A stretch of 64,000 nt of DNA from Syncephalastrum monosporum B8922 (GCA_000697355.1 JNEN01000919.1:1-64000), one strand, 5' to 3'; positions 45,252 to 57,451 are shown, counted from the first letter of the stretch. A program made the numbers and translations. Notes: generated by a model not told the origin, from the letters alone.

Positions 45252-46648
45252 ATGGACGTAATTTACTCTGACGACTGCCTTCTGCATGATCCACCATATG
45301 AAGTAACCCGAGGTGTTGTCAAACCATATGTGGGTAAGTTCTACATACGATGGACCTTGGAAAGACACATCACGTGTAAGATCGATCTTGTGTAGTGTCA
45401 TTGAACAACGCGTTCTCCATTGATTCTATAGAGTCTCCCGCGCGTCTAGAATCAATTAAAGCATTCATTGATGCGCATCCTGAGTTCCGCGTAGCGAGCC
45501 CGCGCGATTACACTCTGACGCCTGTGCTAGCGGTCCATGAGACTGACTATATTCAGTACCTTGCCACGATCTACAGAGACTGGGTTGCTAGTGGGCTTCC
45601 TCCGGAGGCTGTCACAGGCGAAACGTTTGTTCATCCCAACATTGTGGGCAAGATAGGCAAGGACATTTACCGTAAGAATGCCCGCCTGTCGCCTAGCGCG
45701 CGCGTTGGTCTTTATACATTCGACATGTCTGTGGCCTATACAAAAGGTAGTATCGTGCAAAACGGAAAAACTTTCCTATAACTCTGATAATGGGCAGATA
45801 CGTGGCGTTCGGCATATACGTCTGTGCAGATTGCGCTAACGGCCGCGCACGAGTTGGCCAAGGCAATAGAGGGCAAGAAGGAAGATGACAAGGTGTCGTC
45901 GATTTATGCACTCTGCCGACCTCCTGGACATCACTCCACTTGTAATGTCGCAGCAGGTTATTGTTTCATCAACAATGTGGCTGTTGTGACCCGTTTCCTC
46001 CAAACATACAACCTTCAGGAGATGGAAGCGTTGCAGAAACCCCTTGAATTCACTGACGCCATTGGCGCAGGCAACTTGTGCGCCGTACCTGCCAAGGACC
46101 GCAAGAAAAAAATACTTATTGTCGATATCGACTACCACCAGTAAGTATATATGGTTATGGAAAAAAATACTTATGGAGTCTGATATCATAGTGGCAACGG
46201 CACCCAGGACATCTTCTGGGAAGACCCATCTGTGTTTTATATCTCCTTGCATGGATGCCCCGATTACCCTTTTTACACTGGTTCAACAGAGGAGATTGGC
46301 TCAGGACCAGGCAAAGGTTATAACATCAACGTCCCACTCAACCCTGCCACGACGACTGACACCATATATCTCGACAATCTCACCCGGGTGTTGGAGGATA
46401 ACGCGGTTGTGTCCTTTGATGCTGACGTTGTAATTTGTTCGATGGGATTGGATACATGGCACGAGGATCCTATTGCGGGCATGAAAGGTTTGAAAGATAT
46501 CGAGACTTATTTCAAGATCGGCAAGCTATTCAAGACAGCTTCTAGCTGCCGAGGGAAGCCAGTACTGTTTGTGCAAGAAGGTGGTTACACAGTCGAAAAA
46601 CTCGGTCAACTCGCAGGCCGTGTGCTCCAAGGTTTTGTTGATGCGTAA
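45252..46648 (+). CDS. HDAC-superfamily deacetylase (acetylpolyamine amidohydrolase-like)
   Basis: Four exons: 45252-45333, 45432-45746, 45798-46140, 46192-46648, giving 398 aa (414 from ATG 45204). A zinc-dependent deacetylase fold: HDPPYEV at the N-terminus, RPPGHHS (catalytic His pair), CFINNVAVV, IDYHHGNGTQDIF (zinc-binding Asp/His), MGLDTWHEDP (second zinc Asp) and a final QEGGYTVEKLGQLA. The short size, the ESPARLESI segment and the lack of extra domains fit the acetylpolyamine amidohydrolase/class II-like branch better than Rpd3 or Hda1. The second zinc-ligand motif (GLDTW) is intact, so it is probably active. Substrate, histone or polyamine, unknown. Confidence 0.9.
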
Positions 46649-46863
46649 ATTTTTTATTTCCATAAATATGGTTGCTTTTTTAAACTTTCAAGCATTGCAT
46701 ATGCGAGTTGTGTCGTAGTAGTATATATAGATTTGTGTGCTCTTGAATGAAATTATGTCGTTGTGGTTGGATGCATACATACATATGTGGAGTGTAGTGG
46801 AAGAGAGAAGGTGTATAGCGTACGCGTGTGATGTGTGAGTATATGCTGTGATTTTATTGTGTA

Positions 46864-48764
46864 TTAGGGATACCGAAAATGAGGTGGCCGTGACTTTGGT
46901 GTTGATACGGACGGTGGAGATGTGGATGCTGTAGCTGTTGTTGCTGGAGTGGTGTTTGGCACGGGGTGATACGGAGGAGATGGAGATGAAGCAATGGGCC
47001 GTAGAAGTGGGACATGTGGCTGTGGAGAGCCAATAGCTTCTCCTAAGGGCGGCAGTTGGACGTCGTAAGTCGGAGAGGGCCGAAGCGGTAAACTTGGCGA
47101 TGGTGTCATCGCCGGGTAATATCTGCTCGCACTATCTCCGCTGCTAGCGCTTTGGGTACGTGTACGATGATGAGTAGTGCCGTTGTCGTGTAAAAGGTTT
47201 TCCATCGACATGGCGTGGTGGGGTGCAGGCCTCCGTGGAGGTGGCAATGGTACTGTCGGCTCGGGCGTGTGCAACCCAGGGTATTCCGTCTCCCGGGTAC
47301 GTGACATCCCTAGCGCCGGATCATATGCATAGCGTATCCTAGGTTTGGTTGTGTCATCCATGGTCTGCTGCTCATGATTTGGGTCGTCTGTTGTGTGGCG
47401 CCGCCGCTTTCTATTAGTCAATTATCTGTGAGCATACGACACAGGCACACAGCTATGAATTTTCCGGTGATAAGGCATACCCCGTGGAGCCAGGCAGTGT
47501 AGCAGACCGTGTTTCTTTTCGTATACGTATTCTTACGCCTTGATCAGCAAAGCAGCGCGTCAAGAAGGTTGATTCTTTTTTTTTTTTTTGTTCGACCGCA
47601 GCAAATTAGAGCAGCATCGCGTCAGCGTTAATGTCGGGTGATGACAGGGTCCCTTTCGTTCGGTTCTTTGGTTACCTGACATGCCCGGAAAACCTTACAT
47701 GGTAAAATTAGCACCCGCATTTTCCGATTGATTGCAGACCCAGAACTGCGCTAAACTTACTCTTTGGCGAATAGACTTGGAATACACTGGACAATACTGC
47801 TGTTCGTCGACAGATCTGTTGACTGCAGGGGGGAGATAAACGGAATGTCTATTAGCACACATGTGAATGCTCGCAATCAACAAACCGAGCTTGCATCCGA
47901 GACATACCCCACCAACTCAAAGAGAGTAAAGCGAAGACGAAAATGGCCCTCCAGACGCACGCTGACATCGGAGAAGAGAAAAAATCCCCCATCTGCAGGC
48001 ACGTAGCAGCAGCATGCTTTATCAGGACCGGGTGCATAGAGTCTTCGTGTATTCGCAAAACTTACCCGTGTTGTCAACGTCTTTCAGCTTATGCAAACTT
48101 TGGGCAACCTCGCCGGCGGTGGTGCGCAGCCCATTGGAAAGCGTCAAATCGGATCCATCCAATTGGCTCAGGGTTGCGTAGAGAACATAATATGGACTGT
48201 GAAGGCCTGTTTGGCGACTATTCGTGAACCCTCTGTGAGCGACCATAAACAGCGAAGAGTACTCAGGCTCTGAATGACACCTACTCTTGTGGGTTATCCC
48301 AGATCAATTGCACAATAGGTGGCGGGTCGAGTGGTCTGCGGTCGACTGTCCGATAGTTGCACAAGGGACATCAGTCCAACAGGACTTAAAATTAGATAAG
48401 ACACGTACCTTTCTCTTTAAAACTACATAGTCGGGCTTTGAGAGGCTGTTGACGCACTACAAGGCGTGGGCTGTTGAAAAGTTGTCAACGAAAACTGTTC
48501 AGGGGAGGAAAGCAAAAAAATGGACGGAGTGAAGTAAAGAAGGACTCACGTGCGATCGCGAAGTGGAGGCGTGGGTGAAGATGAGGACATGGTTGTGGTC
48601 GATCGCGAATGACCCTGAGACGAGGAGAAAGAGGTGAAAAGTGAGTTACTACGACATACACACAGCCGAGAAAAATATGGGGAAGAGAAACGAGAAGGCG
48701 GGTGCCAAGTTCGGGCATTGTAAATGGAATGGCTTGGCCACCCACAAACCATGCTTACCTGCAT
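46864..48764 (-). CDS. Velvet-domain regulator
   Basis: Ten exons can be chained: 48764-48759, 48614-48550, 48470-48409, 48345-48285, 48217-48066, 47992-47908, 47822-47761, 47693-47676, 47574-47481, 47410-46864; 383 aa. The velvet fold reads RLVVRQQPLKARLCSF, RRPLDPPPIVQLIW, HSPYYVLYATLS, TAGEVAQSLHKLKDVDN, GGFFLFSDVSVRLEGHFRLR, SVFQVYSPKSFPGMSES and TFLTRCFADQGVRIRIRKE. The C-terminal exon is Pro/Ser/Thr-rich. Velvet proteins (VeA, VelB, VosA) are NF-kB-like regulators of development. Exon 8 is only 18 nt (FPGMS). The 3' splice site of exon 9 follows a run of A, not pyrimidines. Exon 5 could also start at 48232, in frame. The first exon (MQ) is uncertain; an upstream 5'-UTR or coding exon ends near 48759. 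Confidence 0.85.
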
Positions 48765-51700
48765 GTTGCTTTTGTTACTATATTGATCATCCACTTGCGC
48801 GTCCTGGTAGGATGGCGTTGTCTCCTTGGCTGCTGTCGAGTAGTCCGAATACTTGGGTTAGCAGATCTTGTAGATGCTTTAGGAATAGAAAAGCCTTATT
48901 GGTCACGCTTTCTCCCACACTTGCCTTTAAACATACAAAAGTTGTGAAGAAGTGTGGCGGTATCCATGTTTCAGATTTTAACGCGACCAATTCTTTTCCG
49001 GCATTAGAACAAGCCGGCGCTGTTATTTGATTCAGAATTAATACCACTCTCGGTCTCGGTTGGAGGCGGTTGCCCTTTTTATTTATCTGGCAGAAGAAAA
49101 AAGAAGCACCGCTAGAATGTGTTCTAATTTAGTTGGTGTCAGCCTCAGCACAGTAACAAAAAGGGGGTCCTTATTTCCCCAAGTGGTCAATAGGCAAAAT
49201 GGGAAGGGGAAGAAACAGTCTGAGAGGCAGAGACAAATGAGTGTATCAGCGCAGCGGGCAAGAGAGAGAATGGAGAGTGAACCGTTCCGTCGGAATCGGG
49301 GGGTGCATCCACTCTTTTGGTTTTTGCAGCAAGTAGAAGACGTCCCGCTTGACTTTTTGTTCCCGACATTTGCCGCGAGGGTGATCTGTTCGGCGGGCCG
49401 TGCAGTGAAATCCACCTCTTTGGAAACCAGGCATGCGTTTATCCGAGAACCCCGGAGCCGTGCTAGGCCAGCAGAAGATGGCGCTGTTCCAGCGCCTTGG
49501 ACCCAAGGGTCACATCGGACTACCAAATCATGCAGCAAAAAAAGCCAAGCGTTTGCGCGCTTTGTGTCACAAACATGACACCTTCCAAGTCATTGTTCCA
49601 GTACCCAGACTCCAGGGTGTCAATCCAAAACATTCAATGCGTCAGGCGTTTTAGCATTTACCACAGCTGCACATACGCAATGCGCAGCCTGTTCGTGACA
49701 TGTACACATAGGAGAAATGTCGTGGGACAAACTTCGGGTGAAACAAATAATGATCGATGCGCCTCAATAGCCATACCCGTGGGTAAAACAAGAGAAAGAG
49801 GGAAAAAAAGGCGGCGCCAAAACTCTGGCTGTCTTGGATCCCAGGTCAACAGCTGCATGTAGAACGTTAACTTTTCCTAAAGCAACTTAACATTGTTAAT
49901 AAAATATGTGCTTATCAGATGGAGGTCTCAAACATAAGGAGAGTATATAATAATGACCACACATGACATTCGGATAAAGATTCGACGAGTCACTGTAAAA
50001 AAAAAGTCTGTCATCTTTCTTTTACCCCATCGGTCTTGAGCACCTCCAATGCTGATATCAAAAATAGATTTTTTTTTACGTGTTCACATGCTCATTTTCA
50101 GAACAATAGCAGTTTAGCAGGTGTCTGCCCAGCAGTGCGTATTGAATCCAACTTCCACCAACGTACTACCTGGCGGAGATTTTCAATTTTAGCACGACAC
50201 GCGCTTAACCATACAAGTTGACATGCCACAGCTAAATGATAATACGATATCTTCGTTCATTTGGATCGTTTCTCCGTAATTGACATACTCTATGTGCCGC
50301 CCATAATGAAAAACTCCGTTGAGATTGAGAAGTCTCCAAAGGGGACGCTAACGTTTAGACATTACTAAATTTGAAAAGTCTATAAATGATGATGAGACAT
50401 ACGGTACCGGTATTGAAGACAGCATCACTCTTACTATGTAATGCACCAAACCCTCATGGCGAATGCCTTCACTCCAAATCTCTTGGATGCCGCATGCTTA
50501 TGTGGCCTACCATACAGCCTGCGCTGCGGAAAAGAGCTCGTTGTAATGTACCTTGTGTTGACGTACACAAAATTCTCGTGATAGCAGCCGTCCAAAATAG
50601 ACGTATAATGATATATTAATCTAGCTCAGCATAACTCAGAATTATATAGGAATAAATATGTATAGTTGCGGGCCTGTTGGAAAAATGAACGAAGCATGAA
50701 GTCCTACATTACTGTGTTATTTATGGTCTGAAGATATTTAAAGCTTTATTGAAACTTTCTCATACTTATTCAATGATCTAGTCACTGAAAGACCCACCAA
50801 CACTTCACTGATGTGAAGTAAAACAAATTAGTATTCTCTCGTTGTAGGGACGGAGCAGAAAGAGGGGTTCCCGCACGATAGCAGCACATGCTCTCATGCA
50901 TTGGTCCGCTTCCACCCCCGCTATGATTACACCCAGTTCGAGACAGATACATACCTGGATTCTCGGTTTGCGAACCGATCCAGGGATCAGCCATATACGC
51001 TTATCGCTTTTGTAACATTACACAAGAAATTTTCATAGCATTCGTGTAACATTGACACTCTTCAACAGCATTTACTGTTGGTGAGAGCAATCCAGCTTCG
51101 GCAGGGTCGCGTTAATATATTTGGATGAATCGCAGCGATGTATTTGAAGATAAATATATTTGACTTTGAATTCATTGTTTATAATTAACTCAGTAGACAG
51201 ACAATATATATATTCTTATGAGCAGCCACTACAGATGTGTGAAAACATTACAGTGGGTGAGTATCTCCTCGTTCTACGTACGCAAACTAGGCTAACCGAA
51301 AAGCTGCTATACATCATTTGGAAGTGGCGGTGGTCATTCTTCAGTGTGACAGGTGATGATATTTCACACTCCTTTGTTACGGCCCGCGGCATTCTTTACC
51401 TCTGCTATACATAGATGCAGGTCGATCAAGTTTATGAAAATGAAGAGACTGACCACCCAGAATAACGGAAATTGTCCCATTAGTTATGTATGACATAAAG
51501 CTCAGATACTAGTGGGGTCGCCCAATAGCAATATATACAGTAATGGTTTTTGTAAAGTACTTCCCTTTTTCTTTATAGAATTTTTCATGGGCAGCCACAA
51601 GCTCATGCCATGCTCCCGTTATTAGTTCCCACAAGGAGATTTGAGTACAACGCGTTATCATATTGATGAGCGGCGTTTCTTTCCGGCTCACAATGCACGT

Positions 51701-51990
51701 ACATTCTCGACATATGAAATACACACGTTTGCACTCACAAATGCATAACTTCGGATGAATAATTTCTCTTAAATGTATCGTTTACCGATGTATGTCGTTC
51801 GGTATGCTACATCACAAAATAAAAACTCCGTAGATGGTTGAACATAGCATGTGGTACGCAGTTCCATCCATATGTTGCAGGCAAGACTGTTGTCTACAAC
51901 GCACTTAAACCCGACAGAAAGGCATATGCTATAACAAGCCTGGGTAAGTAAATAGACAAAGAAAAAATGTTTGCCTTACGTTTATGCGTC
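48765..51990. other. Intergenic 3.2 kb, gene-poor
   Basis: No supported gene. 48765-48850 continues an open frame in phase with the first velvet exon (ends at a CTAACCCAAG acceptor), so it may be 5' UTR or an alternative first exon. ORFs near 49083-49580 on both strands are noise. 49860-51990 is AT-rich DNA with no coding signal. Confidence 0.45.
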
Positions 51991-54900
51991 TTACAGATTT
52001 TCAGTATCTGGACTGTTTTGAGCTCCTTGGCGTTGGGCAACATCGTACTCTTGCGTGAAGACGAGTGGCACATAGCCGAGAACGGAGAACAGGGTCAAGG
52101 AACGTATGTTGCGGGACGCATTCACATCTCGTTGCCATAACTTGTCGCAGACATTGGAGTGTATGACAGTATGCATCTTTTAATTTCGCGTCGTTCTAGT
52201 CGAGCTGAAGATTTTGAAGAGACCTTTTTTATAGAGATCTGGTACCGCAGAAGAAGCACACCTGAAAAGTCCAGGCCTCGTGGACATCGGCAACGAGCAG
52301 AGCATGTTGGCATCGGGTCTGACTTACAGCTTTCTTAAATCCTTTTGCTAAACCACCATGTGGTTTGTTTCGATATGTCTTTCGGTATAACCTCTCGTCG
52401 CCGATACAGAGTAAAGGTATCTTGCGCGACTGTTTGAATGGGAGTGGTCGCCACTTATTGGGGCTTCGGTGGTGTGTACAAGTAAAATATGTGATACTTT
52501 CTTTTTCTTCTTTCCTTTGTCTCCCTTTCAAACAGACTTACGGTATTAGTCCGTGACCAGACTCTTCCCTGGGTCGGAATGAGGTCCATACTTTTTGCCA
52601 TCATCGAGAAATATCTTGATCATTTCATGGTTAGCCTTCTGACACTGCGGTAGTTTAATAACTTGAGACGCTGGAAAGCACGACCGTAAAGTGCAAGGAG
52701 TGGGTCCAATGCAGCCATTTTTTCGTTGCATGTAGGTCAATAGCCTTTCTTGCGACGCTGTCTTCGGTGATCCGACATTGCTCTCGACTTCGCTAATGTT
52801 ATTAGCTTGCTTCCACTCCTTGATCTGAGCATTTGTCTTGCTGAGTCCGGCCGTGGTATAGTATTCAGCCGCACTGTACTTCCGCACATGGTGGCGAGGT
52901 TCCTTCGGCGTCGCGAGGAGTGACTTTTCATGCAAGTCACTTTCATCGATGTACACTCTTGTATCAAAGGAGTTGGATGCAACAAAGAATTCAGTGACTC
53001 CCGGGTCGATACCTCAGATTTCCAGATTCGCGAGAGTGGATGGGTCGAGGTCTGATACTTGCAGCGGGTTCCCGACTGACTCTTTCCCAGGCTTTTAAAA
53101 CGGAAAACACACCGAATACCCATCGGTGTCAAACTGATTGGTAAATATGCCCTTCTTATAAAAGTGTATTGGTCAGTATATGTCGGGTCTTTTGCAGTCC
53201 ACCGTTGCTTACCCTTTCTTCAGCTTTCTCAAGTTGAAAATTTTTGGGTGGATTTGACCGGCAGCAACAGGTGCGTTCATGCCAACATATCGTTGAAGAC
53301 TGAAGTGCGACATGATCTCTTGTAATGAATGGTCCGATATTTGAATGAATTTTCTCGTCAAAGCAGGCACCTGCAAGATCGCAAACAGACGAAATTGTGA
53401 CAAAGACGGATATGCTGGCGGTCTGAAGGTGCCGTTCAGGATTTCTGTTCGAGCAGTACATATATCTCCTGGATGGTCGCACGAGAGGCAGGGCTGATAG
53501 TACGTGACAAGCGACTTTGATCAAAAGGGATGCCCTGGTTGATGGACTGCGTCAGACCAGACACAAGCTTTGAGCACCGCCGGCTATTCAAGAAGTCCCA
53601 ACCTTGAACCAAAGTCGACAGCTGGCGGTGCGTCCAGTTGCGATTGACGGCTTATTGAGATGCTTCAGCGGGAGCAGCCGCAGCATCGTTGTCTTTCATC
53701 ACTCCCATGTCCTGAGGACCTGATACATCGTCTTGATGAAATGTGAGGGAAGCATGTCAAGGTCGCCGTTGTGATAGAGAAGCTCTAGAGCGGCCCTTCT
53801 GGTCGAGCTGGCTCGGATGCAGGTGATTCTGGTGGAGATGACTCCTCTGGTCGGGATGATTCTCCTGGATGAGATGCCTCGCTGATACTTAGCTGGGTGA
53901 GACCGATAGTAGAGACGCGGCATTCGTTGCAGTAGCCTCCGAAGAGTCAGGATTATTGATGCCTTCTCCTTCCCTCGCTTCTTTGTCCTGGTCTTGTTGA
54001 TCAGTTTCTTGTTGAACTTGCTGCTCCTCGTCGTCATCGCCAGCGCCACCGTCATTGTCAGCAAACACTCCTCACTCGTCCGCCATATGAGCCGACAGTT
54101 GATTCCATCTGTCGCTCGTTTCATCGACAAGGGTTAGAGGAGCGGTGTTAACGGCGGCGTCCACGTTGCCGGAATCCACACGGGCTTCGTACTCGATGGT
54201 CCGCCATACGGGCGGAAAATCGGTATTGTTGCTTGTGACATCAAAGACATAACCGGTGAGAGCACTGGTTTGGCCTGGGCTGAGCTTCTAAACGGAAAGT
54301 GTAAGCATGACATTGGTAATTAAAGATCATTAATTTTACCAGGACCAGTCGCGCAAGGCGTGCCTTGAGATAGCCAACAAAGATTTGCTCAAAGTCCTCG
54401 ACAATATAATTAACCATGGAGGGGCGAACATGCGGACTATCGACATTAAAGTTTTGGCAAAACCGTGTGGTCTTCTGCGAGTGACGGCCGAGGGTACCAA
54501 ACCACAGCGGGCTCCAGGCACCAAGCGCAAAAATTCACCGAACGTAGCTTGAATATCGTGGATTTCAGCTTGGCTAAAGAGTTTCTTGTTCGACCATTTA
54601 TGGCCAAGAACCAACTGAAAGACGCCGCTCACAAATATTGCATCAAAAAATTTCAAAGGTGTATTTGGATCCTCATCTCTTGAGAGGCGTTGTGTGAAAT
54701 AAAAATGGTTGAAAAATTGACCACAGATCAACCCGTCGGTTGAAGTCAACAACTATTTCGACGCTCGCCGTGAATGCTTGCTTCTCCGGATTTCGCAACG
54801 TTTTCAGCATAGTGTCCAAGCCGTGCTTGAGGGTGCATGTTCTGGTGCGCCCTCCACCGAGAATGCTTCTCGCCTCCACGCGTTGGTTACCCTTGTGGTA

Positions 54901-55133
54901 CGGGCAGAGCTTGTCAGAACTTCTCCTGTGCGTACTGGCGGTGTCAAAACTTTTATTCTTTTTGCAGGTGGGACACCATTCGCTCTCAGTGAGTGATTGC
55001 GGCTTGCGAAGCACAGTTTACCGCTCCTTGCGCGCTCCGCTTTTCGACTTCTTTTCGTCTGCTGCCTGTCTTCTTTTGGTCGTGAGACCCGACAGCCCGC
55101 GTCTCTGCCTTTTTTGTGGGACTTGAGAGACAT
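51991..55133 (-). pseudogene. Fanzor-like (eukaryotic TnpB/OMEGA) nuclease relic
   Basis: Read on the minus strand: Cys/His-rich start (CPTCKKN at 54975-54964, later HRRSSDKLCPYHKG); helical region (GQFFNHFYFTQRL, NYIVEDFEQIFVGYLKARL); intron 54339-54288; acidic linker; AAILQ-type beta region (QFRLFAILQVPALTRKFIQI); an intron near 53212-53156; QFDTDGYSVCF; RuvC-I-like GIDPGV (53013-52996); RKYSAAEYYTTAGL; CIGDERLYRKTYR; a zinc-ribbon half VCFFCGTRS (52258-52247); and RuvC-III-like WQRDVNASRNI (52131-52105). The order and motifs are those of TnpB/Fanzor. Stops at 54072-54074, 53095-53097 and 53014-53016 plus several frame shifts kill it. The second zinc-ribbon pair reads SNVC, lacking one Cys. 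Function lost; family call is inference. Confidence 0.7.
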
Positions 55134-55868
55134 CTGGTTATGCTACATTATACGAGCGAGAAGTACACTATTTGGACTCACTCACTCTTGGTGGATGAAC
55201 TTGCTTCTTCTTCTTCTTGAGCGTGTATCGACAACCTCGACTCCGGCTGCTAGGTATGTAAAGAGAAAGAAGAGTAGTTCACGAGAACTGATCTCGGAAC
55301 GAAATTTCGTAGGCTAGTTAGTGAGATGTTGCATGAGCTGATTACGGCCCAGCCTACCCCTGACTTTCACCTCACATGGACCAGCTGACCGGTTGTCGAT
55401 GAATTCACTCGGTCATCCACGAAGGCGTCAAGCTGATCTTCCAGGAAGAACCACCACTCTCAAGGAGCAGCATGGAGACGTGCCCGCGAAATCCAGATCA
55501 AAGGCGTATCCATTATACCAGTGTCATGACATAGTTAAATACGAAAGTCAGTCATAGGTCGTACTGCCTTCCTCTTTGGACATGCATTCCTAGTCTCTTT
55601 GCATTGTTGTTGATTTTGTTTACCACTTCCCCTTTCGATGTCGTAGCAGGCACTTCTCTTTGTCTACCTCACATTTTTCATCATCCTTATAAGTAGTCCT
55701 CTATTTTTTATGATAATATCATCAGATTATCTTGCCATATTCTATCCTAGTCCTCTCATGTCTCTGTCTCTTGTCTTGTCTTGTCCTGTCCTTGCTACGA
55801 CAACCAGCTTCCCGCACACGCGAAGCGCATGAGCGGACTTAGTGTGACCAGAGATTCAAATTTAAGGC
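55134..55868. other. 5' flank of the Fanzor-like relic
   Basis: Contains the dispersed repeat copy B (55269-55320). Left of it is a TTC-rich run (55206-55218). Right of it, 55590-55810, is T/C-rich with repeated TCTTG and TCCTG units. No gene. Confidence 0.45.
55269..55320. repeat. 52-nt dispersed repeat, copy B
   Basis: Same orientation as 1227-1278, 48 of 52 positions equal, with the 12-nt palindrome ACGAAATTTCGT at 55299-55310. It lies about 140 bp upstream of the first possible ATG (55133) of the Fanzor-like relic, so it may mark the 5' end of that element or of an element that carried it. Confidence 0.75.
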
Positions 55869-56933
55869 CATGATGACGCGTAGCCGCAGGAAGGAGCTCA
55901 CTCACATTCTGAACACAATCGAAGTGTCAGCCATGGACGAAACAAAGCGAGTCGCACCGCTTGTCACTGATCAGAACAGACGTTTGCGAGCTTGACCCAG
56001 CAATATCAAAAAACTGGTGCAGCCGACTCTGTAACAGCTGCCCAGAAAATCGAAACTTTGATCGAAGCATATCAGCACAACCTTGAAGACCAGGCCAGAA
56101 ATGTATCTTTGCGCAAGCGTCCCAAGGCCTATGCGTTCTTAAAAAACGCATTGGATCCACCATCGGCCAAACTCAGGAAATTTCTACGGGCCAACGGCGA
56201 TGAGAAGAATTGTGGCGATGAGGAAGACGAGCTCAAAGCAGTTGAACTTATTCGTGTGATCCTGACAGATTTTACGCTGATCTGTGCAAACCCACCGTAT
56301 CCTGGCGGCACCAACGAGCGCACACCTTTCATGGAATCCTTAGTTCCATTGCTCAAAGCATATTCTGCAATCTACGGCAACGTTTCTTTTGTTTGGTAAG
56401 TCGTCTGGAAAAGGAGTGCCAAGTAATAATGTATTCGAATTAGGGGCGAAAAAAGCCTGTCCATCTGCGTACCAGGCGAAAATAAACTAACTCATGGACG
56501 AGATCGGCAATTGTACGTTAGACAAAGTCGACCGGGTTAGTAAAAAACATTTTCAAGTGCTTATGCTGATACATTTCTTTCATAGAAATAGAGATAGTGT
56601 GCATACCGACGATGACACGCTAAAGCTATTTGAAGTATGCAAGCATCTCCATGTGAGATGAAATGAAGCAGCTGGAGCAGGCATCGAAAGCAACTTACTA
56701 AAAACGGCGTATCTTTGCGTTGCATATGGTTGGATACGTTGACATTGATACCTGCTTTCATCCACCACCATCATTGGGCATGCCTGCAAGAGTGAACAGC
56801 CATAGTACCAAGCACCTGGGCGACTCGAAAGCATTGGCTACAATGCTTCGAGCTCGTCTTTTGACTAGCTGTAAGATTTGTATACAAAATAACGTTGGAA
56901 TGAAGTCATTGATAATTTTGTTCAGTGATGATT
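55869..56933 (+). pseudogene. Broken copy (5' part) of an unknown multi-copy fungal family
   Basis: Plus-strand frames give NTIEVSAMDETKRVAP, a long helical block (55992-56397: KIETLIEAYQHNLEDQARN, PPYPGGTNERTPFMESLVPL, YGNVSFVW), an intron (56398-56443) with GT-AG ends, then GEKSLSICVPGEN and, after further shifts, DSVHTDDDTLKLFE. Frame changes near 55990, 56500 and 56640 and stops show it is broken. The pattern (ERTPF..VP.., ..DDTLKL) fits the N-terminal part of the same unknown family whose C-terminal part lies on the minus strand at 27.2-28.1 kb. No function known to me. Confidence 0.45.
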
Positions 56934-57451
56934 AGGACATGCTGAAAGAGCAAGACACCCTAACGAATCGTCTGCTGGACGAGCACACAGGCTAGATTGA
57001 GGTGGCGAAAGTGGATACCCTGCGTGCCACCAGACTTCCACCTTCCACCTTCCCATACGCGCACTGTATAGCTAGCCTATCCTTTTACCTGTTCTATAAA
57101 GTCTTATAAAATCCCGACCCGTGCAGATAGTGGTTTTGATTACGCATTGCTGATTCAGCACGAAACAATAGGCACTCGCTAATTGATGGGCGTTTGGCTT
57201 CATTCTCTTGAAAAATCTAGTGCAAATCATGTACGATGAGCCCATGCCGCCAGCACAGTGATATGGTATTGCAGATATATGATCAAAATGTTTCAGCAGG
57301 AAGTTTTCGTTGAGGCTTTTTTTTTTTTTCTTGCGTGCTCTGGTGATGTCATGGCGCGAACGGGTAAATTTGCTCCGCTTTTAGGGCCATTTTAAAAACA
57401 CAAGCTATTTACTGTAAAGGCACCCTTGTTCCTTTTTCCTGGTCAATTACA
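56934..57451. other. Upstream region of MCR1
   Basis: No ORF of note. A T13 run (57318-57330) and a C/T-rich leader (57420-57445) precede the MCR1 start codon. Confidence 0.5.

Noticed and set aside
46864..47421. Stand-alone 185-aa Pro-rich protein
   Set aside because: It is the last exon of the velvet gene; its apparent start MTN spans a GACTAATAG acceptor.
49083..49580. Overlapping ORFs of 151 to 172 codons on both strands
   Set aside because: Overlap each other in different frames, Cys/Ser-rich without pattern; chance ORFs upstream of the velvet gene.
52279..52347. Possible GT-AG intron inside the zinc-ribbon region of the Fanzor-like relic
   Set aside because: The segment reads as coding (HALLVADVHEAWT leading into VCFFCG), so I kept it as coding, though the ends would allow splicing.
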